DNA of 64,000 nucleotides from NCBI GenBank assembly GCA_963682055.1, contig OY821743.1, forward strand, positions 30,676,702 to 30,740,701, in the 5' to 3' direction. Both the position numbers and the translations under genes were made by a program. This document shows positions 35,065-45,400 of this stretch, in pieces. This DNA is from Primula veris. Taxonomy: Eukaryota > Streptophyta > Magnoliopsida > Ericales > Primulaceae. The notes beneath the pieces were generated by a model that was given only the letters and a program-made list of their open reading frames with translations, ran no database searches and was not told the DNA's origin. Positions within the stretch are counted from its first letter, which is position 1. Each line of letters opens with the position of its first letter.

Positions 35065-37320
35065 TGTAATGTCTCGGAAATTTCCGTAGTTATTATTGAT
35101 TTTATTATCTTTATAGTGATATTAATGTGTGGTGTACTTGTGGGTATACGTGAAATATATGTTATGGTAATAAAATAGATATATAACAGTTCTAGTGGGG
35201 TTGTTAATTGAGAATATTTTTATGGACTAAGCTAGTAATTTAATAAACCCACTACCTAAACCTACAGTAATACATATATACATTATTATACATGTATACA
35301 TATTATATACATACACACAGCCGCCACATATATTCAGAGAGAGAGAGAGTCAGCGGGGGGAGAGAGAGAGGAAGGGCCGACAGAGAAGAGTTGCCGGAGA
35401 CGTGGTCAGGCCGGCGACAAACCTGTAGTTGGCTGTTTTTTTTTGGGTTTCTACGTGGTCGCTTCGGAGGCTGATATCGAGGTCTTCGGGTGTCCGTTTT
35501 TCGCAATCAAATACATTTTCTTAATCTACTCGTCGATATCTATCTACCTGTGTAAGTTTTCTTCTCCGATTTTCACTTTTATAAAAACCCATTTTTTAAG
35601 ATTTTATTAATAATCCGAATTTGGTCTTTTATATTGATTCGTGCCTTGTTTTAATTACATAATAGGGGCTGTTTAAGGACTGTCGCTAGGCTGTCTAGTT
35701 TTATTAGGTGGTACGGCTCGAGTTTGGGAGTTTTTTTTTTTACAAACGAGCTCTCGTTTGTTTCGGTAAGGGGGAGGAATATGATTTCGCTTTAAAGGTG
35801 GGTTTGTGTGTTATTTGTTGCATGTTAATTTAGGCTCAGATATTGATGTATATTGTTATAAGCAAATATGATGATGCATTTGCATTATACTCACTAGGGA
35901 TTATATATTTACTATATTTAGAACATAAATTGTGAAACTATGATATAAATTAAACCTTTGAGAAGTGTTGAAAGTGGTGACAATGTGTATACTTATGTGG
36001 TGGTACTGTGATTAAAATGATGTGTTTCAAGTGATATTCGATAACTAATTAACTATAACATATCAAAGTGTTGTGTATTATTTTCGGTGTGTGGACTTTA
36101 CTGTTTTTCGCCCTTTTGGAGCTGTTATATATATATATATATATGTATATTTTCTGGGATTGTAGTACCAATGTGTGTGGGGTACCATTGTATGATGGGT
36201 CCCTGAGTAGTGGCTCTAAAGGTGGGTACATTGGTACCATTGTGGATTTAAGGATGAGCCCCGAAGGCTTACGGTGAGAGCCCGGAAACTTGCGCAAGTA
36301 TTAGGTGTATCGGTATCATAGGGGTAGTGCCCTTAAAGCCGGCCCCATATCTCTAGTCACATACGGTAGTGTCAGCGTGTGGGTGGGGGTACCATTGTAT
36401 TATGGGTCCTTGAGCAGTGGCTCTAAAGGTGGGTACGTATGTGAGCAATCCCGACTTGGTTTTCGTTGAGTTTTATTTTTATTATCATAATCTATTTATT
36501 TAAACCTTGTTTATTTGTTCATTTATTATGAATGTGTAAGTTACTGAGGTGGTTACATTCCCCATAAAATTGTCTTGTCATTTTTTTCCATGATAATATA
36601 ATTGCCATGTTAGGATTGTGTGTGCGTGCTTAGTAGCATGCGCCGTTTTTTAAGCGAGATTGTTTTCTTACCTCCTTTCTTTGTTTTCTGTACGTTTTGT
36701 TTTCAATCGACGTACAGGTGCCGACGTAAGCCGTGACGAGGCTTAGAGTGATTGCTAGTGACTCAGTTATCGGATTACACTTGATCGCGCGCACGTTAGA
36801 CTTTTTATTCACGTTGGAACTATTTATTTAGTTGAGCCTTGTTGGCCTAATTAGTTGTTTATCGCGAGTTTGTTCGTTATTTGCATACAAATATTTTATT
36901 CGTACCTTATTTATTTTGACCATATGTTTTGGATCTTGATGGTTAGCTGGGTTGGATGTGACATTTTATTGTTGGATTGGTTTTAGAAATATTGCGATTG
37001 GCGAGTTTTAATTATCTATATCATGTTGTTTGAACAGGTTGATTTTTGTGGAAACAAATAGATACGTAAAGGTCATGCCGAAATTTTTATAAATTATTTT
37101 ATTAAAATTGCGTTCTTTTCGTATCGTCACATTTGAGCGTTGTTGGCTACCCTTAGGCCAATAGTGACTCAAATATGACTACCGGCATGTCCTGAAGGAC
37201 CCGTTTGGTTTTTTTATTTATTTAGAGTGTTGTCGAATGCTTCCGCATATTTTGATATTTAAACATTTTTCTTTTAAATAATATTCACTACTCGGGTTTA
37301 CCCAAATCCGGGGCGTGACA
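35065..37320 (+). repeat. LARD 3' LTR (unit 1)
   Basis: TGTAATGTCTCGG...GGGGCGTGACA followed by ATAAA. It is closest to the unit 0 LTR at 757-3009. Confidence 0.92.
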
Positions 37321-37957
37321 ATAAATATAAATAAAGTCATTCATTTATATAGATTTTGTTGAGCATAAAAATCAATATTGAAAATATTTTCTAAACAAGC
37401 ATGAGAAATAAATCAAGTATACATGTGTGATATATAATCAGTTGATCAAAATATTAGGTTACATCACGTTATAAAAGAATTATTTTCAAAATATGTTTTT
37501 AAATAATATAATTCCATACACTACTTTACAAAATAATATGGGTAGTAAATCGATTATATATATAGGGTACAAAATCACTCACATATCAAACGAAAGCCGA
37601 AGTGTTTCCTCGAAATAAGAATAAAAGCTTCACAAAAGAAAGGTAGTTTCTGTACCCATGCCTCTCTGTCTATCCATACGGTTTCTAATATGCTAGTATT
37701 AAATAGGAGTTTCTAATATGCTACTAAATTATAGGATTGTTAGTTATATGACGTGCAACACTCATACTTATCTTATTTTGTTTTATTTTTATTTTATCCA
37801 TGTACACATATAGTTATAATTAATTGCTGCTCTAACCTCGTCAACTTATTTGCAACCAAATTACTCCATATCTTACTAATTAATTAGCCACCATTGGTAA
37901 TAAAAGTTCATAATAGCATTACTAAAATAAAAAGAAAACATGGAGTTTCACAGTAAT

Positions 37958-38905
37958 AGCCATGACTATAAACATTTTAAACCGACACTTTAGTTGCCTC
38001 ACTTGACACTACTACTCATACATGAATCCTCTACTTATTCGTATTGACTCTCAACACTTAACAAAATCCACATTCCATAAAAAAAATATTTCAAATTCCG
38101 CTAAATCTCTCTAGTTGAGTGTTTTGATAACAACAAAATATGTAAAACATGATAAAGCTCTTTTTGCATGCTAATCATTTTATCAAGCTTTCTAAGGTTC
38201 ATAATTATAAAGTAATAAAATACGAAGCCAACGGTTCAAGCAGAACCAAATTCGGAGTAATAACGAAGGAGTTACGAGCGTTTGAAGTTTAGCGAGAAAA
38301 CCGCAAAATTTGTCAGAAAACGACCAATCGTTTTTGACAAAACGACCGGTCATTTTGGTCCTAATCTGACCCAAGAGGTCAGAAAAAGACGACCGGTTGA
38401 AATGACAAATATGACCGGTCGTTTTGGTCCAAATCTGACCCGAGAGGTCAGAAAAAGACGACCGGTCGAAATAAAAATAAAATAAAAACGACCAATCATT
38501 TTTCTGCATAAAATAATGATACAAAAACGTAAAATTTCTCAAAATTTGTAAATTTCTTACATGGCACATATCACACAACTTCATTATTCTATTCCACAAC
38601 ACTTTACGATCAACATCCATTCGCATATAATATTCATTCACACACATGCTAATAATTTAGAAAATACATTACCTAAGTCCATCAACTTCACAATTCTCGC
38701 ACTTTAACAATTCGCTACTACTTGCCATTGCAAACTTATACTTTATACACACTCTATCAATCTTCACACACATGGAAGGAACACAAAAGTGCGAGGGATA
38801 ACCCCTCACGATACGTTATCCTAAAGCACCCGAGCGTCATCGCATACTCTTGAACTCCACATCGCTAATGTATTCCTTCACACCTACCGACGAGTTACCC
38901 ATACT
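37958..38905 (-). mobile_element. Gypsy-2 5' leader, reversed (unit 1)
   Basis: Continuation of gypsy-2 beyond solo LTR E. It is near-identical to 3657-4605 and homologous to the gypsy-1 leader (7330-8266). It carries the same ACCGGT-rich repeats at about 38340-38470 and a 151-codon frame (38192-38647, minus). It stops at the tandem-unit joint, so primer site and 5' LTR are absent. Confidence 0.78.
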
Positions 38906-38906
38906 T

Positions 38907-41430
38907 TAATATAGCGGCGACCCTGAGTCTCAAACTTGGAGTACTACTGAGATCGCACATAATCTCAGTTTATTGATTGTAACAACCTTCGTTAGCATAT
39001 CAGCGGGGTTCTTAGCGCCCTCAATCTTTTCTAACACGAAGATTCTATCTTCTATAACATCTCGGATAAAATGGTAACGTATCTCTATGTGCTTGGTGCG
39101 TGAATGGAATACAGGATTCTTAGCTAGCTGAACTGCACTTTGACTATCACAGTGCAGAACTCACTTGTCGGTTTTCTGACCGAGCTCTACTAAGAAATCT
39201 TGCAACCAAATCATCTCTTTGCTTGCTTCCGTCATCGCGACGTACTCAGCTTCTATGGTTGACAGTGCAATGATCTTTTGCAGCTTAGATGTCCAACTCA
39301 CAGCAGTACCACCGTAGGTACAAACACATCCCGTTGTACTCTTTCGGCTATACAGATCACCAGCCATGTCAGCATTAAAATAGCCGTGCAGACCTACCGA
39401 GATCTTTCAAAAATATAATGCCGAACTCACAGTACCCGAGAGATATCTCAATATCCACTTCATAGCTTCCCAATAGCGCTTGCATGAGTTACTCATGTAA
39501 CGACGAACAACTCCCACTGCGTGGGCAATGTCCGGTCTTGTACACACCATAGTATACATCAAACTATCAATTGCTAAAGCATAGGGTATGTTCGATATAC
39601 GATCCTTTCCTTTCTAGTCTGAGTGTGATTGTTCCTTCGAGAAGTTAAAGTGTGCGGCTAGGGGTGTGCTTACAGCCTTGGCATCACTCATGCTAAACTG
39701 AGCCAACACTTATTCACATACTCAGCTTACGACAGAAACAAAAACCCATCCATTTCTCGGTAAATCCTCATATCGATGATCTGATTTGCGGCACTCAAAT
39801 CCTTGATCTCAAATTGTTTCGTCAATTGTTGTTTCACCTTGTTTTAGCCCGTACAAGCCCTTCTTTAGTTTGCATACCAGTCTATCTTTTCCTTTTATGG
39901 CAAAACCTTCAGGTTGTAGCATGTAAATTTCTTTTTCAAGATCTCCGTAGAGAAAGGCAGTTTTCACATATAACTGTTCAAGATGAAGCGAAGCTTCTCA
40001 TTTACAACAATGCTCAACAATAGCCGAACAGACGTCAACTTTACGACCGGAGAAAAGATCTCAGTGTAGTCAATTCCTTCATTTTGTTGGAACCCTTTGA
40101 CTACTAATTGTGTCTTGTACCGTTTCGAGCCATCTTGTACCTTTGACTACTAATCGTGTCTTGTACCGTTTCGATCCATCTTGTTCCTCCTTTAGTCGGA
40201 ACACCCATTTGTTAATCGTGTATTGTACATCAATCTACCAATTACTGAAGCGTAGGGTAGGGTATTTTCGACATACGATCCTTTCCTTCCTCGTCTGAGG
40301 GTGATTGTTCCTTCGGCAAGTTAAATTGTGCGGCTAGGGGTGTGCCTACAGCTTTGGCATCACTCATGCTAAACCGAGCCAACACTTTCTTCACATACTC
40401 GGCTTGCGACAGAAACAAAGACCCATCCCATCCTCGGGAAATCCTCATACCGATGATCTGATTTGCGGCACCCAAATCCTTTATCTCAAAGTGTTTCGCC
40501 AACTGTTTCTTCACCTTGTTAATTTCTACAAGGCTCGACCCGGCGAGCAACATGTCATCTACGTACAGAAGTAGAATGACGCACGAAGAGTTCTCAAATC
40601 TCTTCACGAAATAGCAGTGATTACTATCACTTCTTTCGAACCCGGTACCCACCATGAAAATGTCAAACTTTTTATACCACTGCCGTGGTGCTTGTTTTAG
40701 CCCGTACAAGCTCTTCTTCAGTTTGCAGACCAGTCTCTCTTTTCCATTTTCAGCAAAACCGTCTGGTTGTAGCATGTAAATTTCTTCTTCAAGATCTCCG
40801 TGAAGAAAAGCAGTTTTCACGTCTAACTGTTCAAGATGAAGATTCTCATTTACAACAATGCTCTACAATAGCCGAACAGTCGTCAACTTTACGATTGGAG
40901 AAAAGATCTCAGTGCAGTCAATTCATTCCTTTTGTTGGAACCCTTTGACTACTAATCGTGTCTTGTACCGTTTCGTGATATCTTGTTCCTCCTTTAGTCG
41001 GAACACCCATTTTTTACTCAGTGCCCTTTTCCTCTTGGGCAGTTCGGCTAACTGTCAAGTCACATTCTCCTTTAGTGACTTCATCTCATTCTTCAGGGCG
41101 AGCTTCCACTTGCTTGAGTCTTTCAGCTCCAGATCTTCCTCTCTACTCTCGGGCTCTCCTGTATCATTGAGCAGTATGAAATGCATGGAAGGACAGTATC
41201 GGATAGTAGGTCTCCTTTCGCGATGACCTCGTCCCAATTCAGGTTGAGGAGTTTGGGGTAACTGCTCGTCCTCTTCAGCATGAGCTGGTAGGTTGTCGAG
41301 CACCACTGGCTCATCTTCAGCGTTATCTTCCAACTCCATTCTTGGAAACGCATTCATGTCGACTATACTACTTTCCTCGGACGGGAGCACGTGTTCTTCC
41401 TCAACTAGAACTCTCTCGCTATAATATTCT
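38907..41430 (-). pseudogene. Ty1/copia pol remnant with internal duplication (unit 2)
   Basis: Reverse-oriented copia pol. RNase H lies at about 38935-39370 (RKSTTGC, STIEAEYVAM, DSQSAVQLAKNP), followed by the YAMVCTRPDIAHAVG region near 39480-39570. RT sits at 40242-40820 with KTAFLHGDLEEEIYM, SLYGLKQAPRQWYKKF, LLYVDDMLLAG (catalytic Asp pair) and DLGAANQIIGMRI. The region ahead of RT (41055-41430) contains RRPTIRYCPSMHF. A segment of RT is present twice in tandem (39578-40250 and 40253-41000), and the left copy lacks the YVDD block. No LTRs or integrase are seen. All frames are broken, so this is a relic. Confidence 0.87.
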
Positions 41431-42370
41431 CTCTCAAATATGTAATAATTAAAATATAAGATAGGTGAGAAATATATAGAACCCATAGTGAGTCTTATTA
41501 CAATTCTTAGTGATGTGAGATAATTAGTGAATATGATCAAAATACATTTGGCTCCGCAACTCAACATTAAGCTCTTATGGCGTAAAAAATTTAAAATGAT
41601 TAGCTTTCTCCAAAGCGTTGTCAAGCTTTGTAATATTGAACGTTTCCATCTTCACAACTATCAATTGTTGGACATAAGTTCTTTTGGACATTCAATCCCA
41701 GTGATGATTAAGTGAAAGCAATTTCATCTCACTGCTTGATATGTGTTCAGCCTTTACTTTAAGTACTCTTCTCTTGTGAAATGAAAGAAATGCAGCTCTA
41801 AAAAGGTTTTAAAAAATGATGAAAGGAAGAATCTTTTTCTACAAAATTCAATCGATTACCACTATCCTAACCTCTATTAGGAATTACAAACATATTCGGG
41901 AAGTGTTGGGAAAATGTTATAGTACCACTCTTACAAGTATAGAGATATGTACCTCTATTTTGACAATCCACCCAACCGAGGCGGGCTAACCGGCTCTTTG
42001 CCTTGAATTGATTCAATGGATTAAACCTATGCTCACCAGTGAACATCACTGAGCTAGTTAAAGCATAGGATTATGGTATTTCACGTTATGGTGTTATTTA
42101 AATAAATAAAACTCGTATGAGCTGATAGATTGTAATTGCTGGTAGTTTCTGCTTATCAACTGGTTTGTTCGTATGCATGCGATGGTTTGTTCGTATTTAT
42201 CAGAGTGGTTTTTAGAGTTTATGGTTATTAATTATGACCGAAAAGGGCAAGTGTTTCTTGTTTTTGTTTCTGTTGTAGCAGACTGAATTGTCACAACTTG
42301 CAAGTTGCAAAGCTTCCTTTATTTCATGAGATTGCTATAAATTGGTATCATTTCAAAGTTATAATTAACT
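41431..42370. other. Non-coding flank between copia remnant and GDSL gene
   Basis: AT-rich. The part 41560-41765 is homologous to 56908-57125 on the same strand (shared AATTGTTGGAC, TTTTGGACATTCA and GATGATTAAGTGAAAG blocks). A 60-codon minus frame at 41867-42049 matches nothing I recognise. This segment is absent from unit 1 because of the deletion at 5134-5201. Confidence 0.5.
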
Positions 42371-42425
42371 TTTACACAATAAACTAAAAGATCCGAATAA
42401 TAAAAGATCATACAACAATTATAGG

Positions 42426-45400
42426 TTATGCTTCGTAAAGTTGATGTATTCCAGTAGGAGAGGTAGCACCACTTGTACCAGCAATCAGTCGTTCAAAAAT
42501 GATCCTATTAGCAGCTTGGGTCAGATGAAGTTCATCGAAGAATACGTATAACCGGGTATACACACATGTACGTTTGGTATTTGGTCCTGTCCATTTCTTT
42601 GATCTCTTCAAAGATTCAGACATAGGATATTCCTTACACGAACTTGTAGTTTGAGCTTCATATTGTTCTTGCTCTGGAGAACTCTGTAATCTACTTGACT
42701 CTTCTGGGGTAAGCTCTCGCAGAAAAGTCTTTTCGACGGTTTCGCACAGCCCCGTTCCGTTTTGATCAATAACACAACATGGCCATCTTGTTTCTTCAAA
42801 TCCTGGAGTTGTAAATAGTTAGAACAAGGTTAATTTTACTTTCCACCTCAAACAGCTCATGTGGTGTTTTTATCAATAACACAATATGTTGCAGTATAGG
42901 CCAAATGGCTCCTGTGGTCTTCTAAATATATGAATTTTTTCAAATTTCCAAATATTTGTTTCTGAAATGGATGCATATATAAAACGTAGAGGGTTTAATA
43001 GTTTACTCACCATAATCGGCTGGACTTTCAACCATACTTTTAACGAGAGAAAACATTCTTGCAGTCACCAGGTGTAAACCCTTGAGCTCATTTCTTAATT
43101 CTTTAAGCTTGACATCGAGCTTATAATTGAATTTCGATACCATATCGTTTATGTTTTCAGCACATTTGTTTCTTACTTTGAGTTTCTCTATTATATATGG
43201 CAAGCAACCCAGTGGCCCGATTTCGAAAATCACTATTTTCCTTGCACCAAGCTTGTGTAATTCCTAAGGCGGAAATTTGATATTAGTATAAACAACTGGT
43301 AATAGAAACTTTGTAAATTAACACACAAGTTAATGGCAGAAAAGACTAGAGGCGGTTTACCTTTATATAGTTACTGTATTCCTTGGTTAGAAGCTCGGCA
43401 AATTCTTCATCATTATAGCGGTTGCTTGTGTTATAATAGTTAGGCTGCAAATAGTTGAAAATATAGTCACTTCCACCTATATTAATCAGGTATATAGATT
43501 TGGCCAAATATTCCGGTAGTTGTTTGGTCTTTTGCAAATGTTCCTTGAAAACCCTGATTTGTTCCTTGAAACACAAATTATTTCCCTGCAAAGTGATTTA
43601 TCCATCATGTTAGTACAATACAACATACCGCACATTATTATCTTGCACACCCCATCTACCGACGTCTGGTCAGAATTTGAAAACTAAAATCCTTAAAATG
43701 TAGTTTTAACTTTAAACTCTATCCCAGAATCCCAATTTCATTAATACACAAGAGTTAAAAAATTGGGCTATTATCTCAAAACAGGCACAAGAAAATTAGC
43801 ATCTTGATTGGACTTTGTGTCTCTAGTTTGGTGCTTCCTCTTTTGGTTAGTCCAACCCATATTTGTGACTTATGTCTTATTCATACGATGAGTACCCACT
43901 CTTATCAAGCTAGAATGAATTATTCATAAACATATTATCCATAATTTTCCCTTTTTCCTTGTTGAGAAATGATGCTAAGGTGTATTGCCATATCTATCTG
44001 TGACAAATAACTTTTCTGTTCTTTCTTACTTCCCTTTTCTCTTTTCTTTTGTATTTGAGCTTATTCTAGCTAGAAAATTTGTTAATTTCTTTTTAGACAC
44101 TAATAGTGGACAAAGTTCTTCTTGGCTGAGGTCTATCAGGACTCAAAAGCTCATAAATCTTTGCTAGGGATGTGAGAGTATATTTTCTCTAGAAAAACAC
44201 AAGTTGTTTATCATTCTGGGGTGACTTTGTCTTTCCCAAATCCTCTGTACCAAGCTCATAAATAGGTCGACAGTTGTATTATAAAAGCGCAAAAGCGAAC
44301 TTTTTGGGCTTTTAGCGTAGCTATTGCAAAAACGTGTTAGTTAAGTATCTGGTTTTTAAAAAACTGGTACCAATTAGCTCCTCAATAGGTCTACATTTGT
44401 ATATACGTGTATATGTAGTATTTTTCTGCAGGAAACTTGTCATGTTCAGCACTCATTTTCCAGGTGTATGCATGTTTAGATACTATATACGTACTTACAT
44501 AAATCTGAATGCATACACATCTGTATATAAATATTTTTTTTTTTCTGTTTTAGATAAATATAGATCACAGGATCGTTCTGATCTCCAAGGGTTAATAATT
44601 TTATGAATACTAAAGTTAAAAAATATAACTAAATAAAATGACTTGATTGACCCAGATTTTATAGGTTCTTATCTAAGATTGAAGATTCTAACACAAGTGT
44701 TAGTAATTGTATTAAAATAAAACCCTGTTTTAGTTTTTGGCATTCAAAAGAAATAATATTTGTTGTTGAGATTGGATGTTTAAACTGCAAAATTTCTTTT
44801 AAAACGCACAGACCGTAGATTAAATCTACGGTCTACAGTGATTCACTGTAAACCGTAGATTTAATCTACGGTTTGTATTCATTTAATTCAAACCGTAGAT
44901 TAAATCTACGGTTTCCAGTGAATCACTGTAAACCGTAGATTTAATCTACGGTCTGTGTAATTTCTGCAGAAATTACACAGTCAGTCCCTACTTTTCAGAA
45001 ATTACACAGTCAGTCCCTGCGCGAAAATTACACAGACAGTCCCTGAAAAAACTGAATGTGTTTGGTTAATTTCAATTGTTGATAATTGTTGATAATGTGT
45101 TTGGTTATGATTAAAAAATTGAGTTATGATTGTTTGGTTTATGATTAAATGTGTGTTTGGTTATGATTAAAAAATTGAGTTATTATTGTTTGGCTTATGA
45201 TTAAATGTGTGTTTGGTTATGATTAAAAAATTGAGTTATTATTGTTTGGTTTATGATTAAATGTGTGTTTGGTTATGATTAAAAAATTGAGTTATTATTG
45301 TTTGGTTTATGATTAAATGTGTGTTTGGTTATGATTAAAAAATTGAGTTATTATTGTTTGGTTTATGATTAAATGTGTTTGGTTATGATTAAAAAATTGA

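Larger units (their letters stand above)
28717..37320 (+). mobile_element. Large non-autonomous LTR retrotransposon (LARD-type), complete
   Basis: 8,604 bp with TSD ATAAA at 28712-28716 and 37321-37325. LTRs of 2,260 and 2,256 bp begin TGTAATGTCTCGG and end GGGGCGTGACA. A tRNA-iMet primer site and a purine tract are present, but the 4.1-kb internal region has no recognisable gag or pol frame. It must have moved using proteins from another element. The pre-LTR motif ATTTCGGGACGAAATTT resembles the one in gypsy-1, which hints at a gypsy-type helper. A second copy's right half starts the window. Confidence 0.92.
27600..37952 (-). repeat. Solo LTR 'E' in gypsy-2 gag, split by the LARD
   Basis: Pieces 27600-28716 and 37326-37952, about 1.74 kb in total. 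Ends TATAACACCCC and GGAGTTTCACA are inverted. The TSD GTAAT is at 27595-27599 and 37953-37957. Joining the flanks restores the expected gypsy-2 gag start (compare 8278 in gypsy-1), which strongly supports an insertion. On the minus strand it has the usual LTR layout (starts TGTGAAACTCC, contains TTTTCAGGTAA, ends GGGGTGTTATA, with the terminal CA mutated). No internal region is seen. Confidence 0.8.
4606..38906. repeat. Tandem segmental duplication, unit 1
   Basis: Runs from the leader/copia joint at about 4605 to the same joint at about 38906. Order: copia remnant, GDSL gene, reversed gypsy-2 LTR and internal region, solo LTR E containing the LARD, gypsy-2 leader. The joint sequence (TTACCCATACTTT then TATAGCGGCGACC) occurs at both ends, so at least one further unit (unit 0) precedes it. 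Unit-specific additions are gypsy-1 (10,054 bp) and a nested solo LTR (1,872 bp). The joint is placed only to within about 20 bp. Confidence 0.8.
18672..38906 (-). mobile_element. Reversed Ty3/gypsy chromovirus 'gypsy-2', interrupted (unit 1)
   Basis: Related to gypsy-1 and oriented on the minus strand. Left to right: 3' LTR (18672-22308, itself interrupted by a solo LTR), purine tracts, pol and gag (22772-27599), solo LTR E containing the LARD (27600-37952), then the continuation of gag start and leader (37958 to about 38906). The left flank TAAAT (18667-18671) is the same target seen at 54913-54917 in unit 2. Its 5' LTR and primer site are missing at the right, where the next tandem unit begins. 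Protease, RT and gag carry damaging changes, so it is dead. Confidence 0.85.

Noticed and set aside
41867..42049. 60-codon minus frame near the GDSL gene
   Set aside because: No recognisable family, no splice or start support, and absent from unit 1.
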